From an uncultured Deferribacteraceae bacterium (lineage in GTDB: Bacteria > Chrysiogenota > Deferribacteres > Deferribacterales > Mucispirillaceae): a stretch of 6,884 nt of DNA. The notes below the pieces were generated by a model. That model made no database searches. It worked only from the letters and a program-made list of their open reading frames with translations, and was not told where the DNA came from. Each line of letters starts with the position of its first letter. Position 1 is the stretch's first letter. The DNA lies in contig CAMQYB010000100.1 in the NCBI GenBank assembly GCA_947039055.1, positions 1-6,884 on the forward strand, written 5' to 3'. The position numbers and the translations under genes were made by a program. Below, piece after piece: positions 5,511 to 6,884 of this stretch.

Positions 5511-6810
5511 TGTAATTACAATTTTTCCCGATATGTGTAAGCTTCCTTTTAATCAAGGAGTTATATCTAAAGCGTTAGATAACAAATTGATTGAAATTAA
5601 TGCTATAAATTTGAGAGATTTTGCAACGGATAAACATAAATCAACAGATGATTATCAGTTCGGTGGTGGTGTTGGCTTGGTGATGAAAGTCGAGCCGATA
5701 TATAACGCCTTAGAGTCGATCAAAAGTAGCCTTAAAGATAAGGGGGTAGATAGTAGCAGACATAAAGTTATTATTCTTGATCCACGTGGTAGACGGTTTC
5801 AGCAAAAAGATGCTATTGAGTTATCGAAGTTTGATAGCTTAACATTTATTTGTGGACGTTACGAAGGTGTTGATGAAAGGGTTAGCGAACATTTATGCGA
5901 CTATCAATACTCTATAGGGGATTATATATTAACAGGTGGTGAGCCTGCATCGATGGTTATGATAGATGCTATTGCACGTCTTATTGACGGAGTAGTTGGA
6001 GATAAGGAGTCATTAGTTGACGAATCTTTTTCAGCATCATCACTAGAGTATCCTCACTATACCCGTCCAGAAGAGTTTATGGGATGGACAGTACCGAAAG
6101 TATTATTGTCGGGTGATCATAAACGAATTGAGGAGTGGCGTACAGATAAATCTTTTACGGCAACAGAGGCTTCAAGACCTGATCTTGTTTCAATTAAAGA
6201 TCAGAGTAAAGAGAGTCGATTGGTAGAAGCTTGCAAGAGTTTTTACGATGAGCCTGTGAAGATTAATTTATCTATTGCGTTAATGCATTATCCTATGAAG
6301 GATAAGCAGAAAGATGTTGTAACGACATCGATTACGAATTTAGATATACATGATATCTCAAGATCATCGTGTACATTTGGAGTGGATGATTTTTTTATTA
6401 TTTCTCCTATAAAATCACAGCGAGATATAGCTAATATAGTTATAAATCACTGGGTAAAAGGTTACGGTGTTGAGTATAACCCTAACAGAAGTGAAGCATT
6501 TTCAAGAACGAGTATAGTGTCTACATTATTAGATGCTATCAAGAAGATAAAAGATAAGATAGGTCACAAACCGATTATAGTTGCAACAACGGCAAGAAGT
6601 TCAAGGGCAACTATCAGTTTTAAAGAACTATCAAAACTTTCATCAGATGAGCATGTTTTATTATTGTTTGGTACGGGTTGGGGCTTTACAGAAGACATTT
6701 TTGAGATGGTAGATTTTGTGTTAGAACCGATTGAAGGTGTTGGTGGGTTTAACCATCTATCAGTCAGATCGGCGGTAGCTATTGCACTTAGTCGACTAGT
6801 AAATAGTTAG
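5497..6810 (+). CDS. trmD: TrmD tRNA (guanine-37-N1)-methyltransferase fused to a TM1570-like SPOUT domain
   Basis: TrmD transfers a methyl group from S-adenosylmethionine to N1 of G37 in tRNAs, preventing +1 frameshifting. Residues 1-250 are a complete TrmD: VITIFPDM (6-13), the DDYQFGGGVGLVMKVEP stretch (51-67), ICGRYEGVDERV (118-129), the knot segment YSIGDYILTGGEP (138-150), then PHYTRPEEFMGWTVPKVLLSGDH (186-208). The catalytic Arg equivalent is R161. The residue 15 positions later, normally the Asp of the DSF motif, is E176 (DESF, 175-178). Residues about 257-437 form a second SPOUT methyltransferase domain. Its motifs ALMHYP, TNLDIHDISR, LLLFGTGWGF, LEPIEGVGGFNHLSVRSA match the family of Thermotoga TM1570, which is a separate gene beside trmD there. 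At 437 residues the protein is far longer than ordinary TrmD (about 240-260). The start is GTG at 5497, overlapping rimM by 14 nt. The next in-frame ATG is codon 13 and would remove conserved residues. The target of the C-terminal domain is unknown. Confidence 0.96.
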   Translation: MKSYNVITIFPDMCKLPFNQGVISKALDNKLIEINAINLRDFATDKHKSTDDYQFGGGVGLVMKVEPIYNALESIKSSLKDKGVDSSRHKVIILDPRGRRFQQKDAIELSKFDSLTFICGRYEGVDERVSEHLCDYQYSIGDYILTGGEPASMVMIDAIARLIDGVVGDKESLVDESFSASSLEYPHYTRPEEFMGWTVPKVLLSGDHKRIEEWRTDKSFTATEASRPDLVSIKDQSKESRLVEACKSFYDEPVKINLSIALMHYPMKDKQKDVVTTSITNLDIHDISRSSCTFGVDDFFIISPIKSQRDIANIVINHWVKGYGVEYNPNRSEAFSRTSIVSTLLDAIKKIKDKIGHKPIIVATTARSSRATISFKELSKLSSDEHVLLLFGTGWGFTEDIFEMVDFVLEPIEGVGGFNHLSVRSAVAIALSRLVNS

Positions 6811-6812
6811 GT

Positions 6813-6884
6813 TGCAAGTTGGGCTAGGTTTGCAAGTTGGGCTAGGTTTGCAAGTTGGGCTAGGTTTGCAAGTTGGGCTAGGTT
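6813..6884. repeat. 18-bp tandem repeat, four perfect copies, cut by window end
   Basis: The unit tgcaagttgggctaggtt occurs four times without a mismatch at 6813-6830, 6831-6848, 6849-6866 and 6867-6884. A degenerate lead-in (agttaggt, 6805-6812) overlaps the trmD stop codon. The array reaches the last base, so its true length is unknown. It is G/T-rich on the + strand and richer in GC than its surroundings. There are no spacers, so it is not a CRISPR array. The period is a multiple of three. On the minus strand one frame reads as repeated NLAQLA ending in a TAA at 6809-6807, so it might be the coding end of a convergent gene; this is unproven. Confidence 0.95.

Noticed and set aside
6813..6884. 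CRISPR array
   Set aside because: The units are directly contiguous with no spacers, and 18 bp is too short for a CRISPR repeat.

Overview
The window is low-GC bacterial DNA (about one third GC by eye) read with the standard bacterial code. All recognisable genes are on the + strand. The left part is an accessory-looking region holding a cobalamin riboswitch and a long repeat-rich surface lipoprotein. The right part is a conserved housekeeping block in the order ffh - rpsP - khpA - rimM - trmD, followed by a tandem repeat that runs off the window edge. The lipobox signal peptide on a large beta-repeat protein suggests a diderm or otherwise lipoprotein-rich bacterium. The low GC, and TrmD fused to a second SPOUT methyltransferase domain resembling Thermotoga TM1570, would fit a host-associated Deferribacterota-like lineage such as Mucispirillum. 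That assignment is an inference and should be held loosely.

Layout. Positions 1-190 are AT-rich non-coding sequence with an imperfect direct repeat and a plausible promoter (158-186). Positions about 202-364 carry a cobalamin riboswitch aptamer with the diagnostic B12 box at 280-295. It is followed by an expression-platform-like hairpin region (353-397) that displays a Shine-Dalgarno-like GGAGG in a loop just before an 11-codon open frame. About 300 nt without a supportable gene follow. Positions 700-2703 encode a 667-residue lipoprotein with a bacterial-Ig-like N-terminal segment and eight GLUG-type repeats. A long hairpin at 2731-2770 probably ends that transcript. A sigma70-like promoter at 2913-2941, with a perfect 16-bp palindrome overlapping its spacer, precedes ffh.

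Function. Ffh is the protein subunit of the signal recognition particle. bS16 (rpsP), KhpA, RimM and TrmD serve 30S assembly, RNA binding and tRNA m1G37 modification. They are closely packed (110, 16 and 8 nt gaps, then a 14-nt overlap), so they probably form a translation and secretion operon read from the promoter upstream of ffh. The next gene expected in such operons, rplS, is not visible. In its place are four perfect copies of an 18-bp unit reaching the last base. The lipoprotein unit is separate and may be under vitamin B12 control.

The most interesting items are the riboswitch with no standard B12 target gene behind it, its link to a GLUG-repeat surface lipoprotein, the TrmD/TM1570-like fusion with a Glu at the usual catalytic Asp position, the palindrome in the ffh promoter, and the terminal 18-bp array.
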